DNA from: Chloroflexota bacterium
GTDB lineage: Bacteria > Chloroflexota > Anaerolineae > Caldilineales > Caldilineaceae
NCBI GenBank assembly: GCA_018969295.1
Contig: JAGWYN010000018.1
Span: forward strand, 1 to 64,000
Length of the DNA: 64,000 nt
Direction: 5' to 3'
The translations under genes were made by a program, and so were the position numbers. Shown here one piece after another: positions 63,018-64,000 of the stretch. Every line of letters starts with the position of its first letter. Position 1 is the stretch's first letter. Below the pieces are notes generated by a model. That model was not told the origin of the DNA, did no database searches, and saw only the letters and a program-made list of their open reading frames with translations.

Positions 63018-63206
63018 ATAAAGCTTGTGGCAACTGGCGCGATCCGTTGTCCACAGACAGCTTTTGCCTTGCACTGAACGAGCTTGATTCGACAAGCTTG
63101 ACGATGAAATTGACTCGACAGTGTCCATGCGCCATCAAAAAAATAAACAAGCGACTGTTTTATCCAAAAAACGACGCTGAATGAACCAGTGTAGGAGGAT
63201 GGGTTT

Positions 63207-64000
<794 letters not shown>

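Noticed and set aside
63047..63055. TTGTCCACA, and the same on the other strand at 43405-43413, as DnaA boxes
   Set aside because: Each has one mismatch and stands alone; there is no cluster or AT-rich unwinding region.

Overview
The window is GC-rich, densely coded bacterial chromosome. Its content fits a member of the Chloroflexota, most likely near Anaerolineae/Caldilineae. The reasons are the EF-Tu and Rho sequences, a fused E1 alpha-beta oxo-acid dehydrogenase, an extracellular PQQ-type sugar dehydrogenase ending in SYLPLVRR, a CarH-like B12 regulator and lipoprotein-rich ABC systems. The phylum is inferred from protein character, not from an rRNA gene; no rRNA, tRNA, CRISPR array, insertion sequence or prophage was seen.

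Layout. 0-9 kb (+): end of a secreted HEXXH metalloprotease, recD2, the dnaX-ybaB-recR recombination/replication cluster, and the large subunit of methylmalonyl-CoA mutase. 9-17 kb (-): an operon encoding a P1B-like P-type ATPase without its CPx metal motif, the two halves of a split PEP-synthase/rifampin-phosphotransferase-like dikinase, and an Opp/Dpp importer (binding protein plus two permeases) with no ATPase. 17-28 kb (+): a divergently transcribed, LacI-controlled sugar locus with a complete Opp-type importer (binding protein, two permeases, two ATPases) and three tandem GH172 (DUF2961) glycosidases. Two LacI-type palindromes flank its leader and one overlaps the -10 box.

28-34 kb (+): acyl-CoA synthetase, fused E1, E2 and acyl carrier protein in one tight operon. 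34-38.5 kb: a histidine kinase (+) converging on an operon (-) of OmpR-type regulator, URO-D family protein and sugar dehydrogenase; the regulator start lies in a 10-bp tandem repeat. 38.5-43.5 kb: fumC, a LysM/M23 peptidase, rho with a long leader. 43.6-46.6 kb (-): CarH-like regulator, a degenerate polyprenyl synthase and a Crp/Fnr regulator, a set that recalls light-responsive carotenoid control. 46.6-53.3 kb (-): origin-type cluster rpmH-rnpA-yidD-yidC-jag-[pfkB]-parA-parB, without dnaA in view. 53.4-59.5 kb (+): an unknown membrane protein, priA, an unknown lipoprotein and a PLP-dependent D-amino-acid lyase-like enzyme. 59.5-64 kb (+): the str operon rpsL-rpsG-fusA, then tuf from its own promoter (cut by the window end).

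The most unusual part is 9-28 kb: two back-to-back transport loci. One joins import with a split phosphotransferase and an atypical P-type ATPase. The other is a probable furanoside (D-arabinofuranose or fructofuranose type) uptake and hydrolysis system. Both carry a strong hairpin directly after the binding-protein gene. Short tandem repeats (10-18 bp, 2-5 copies) recur at seven places in the window, some inside genes and one across a start codon.
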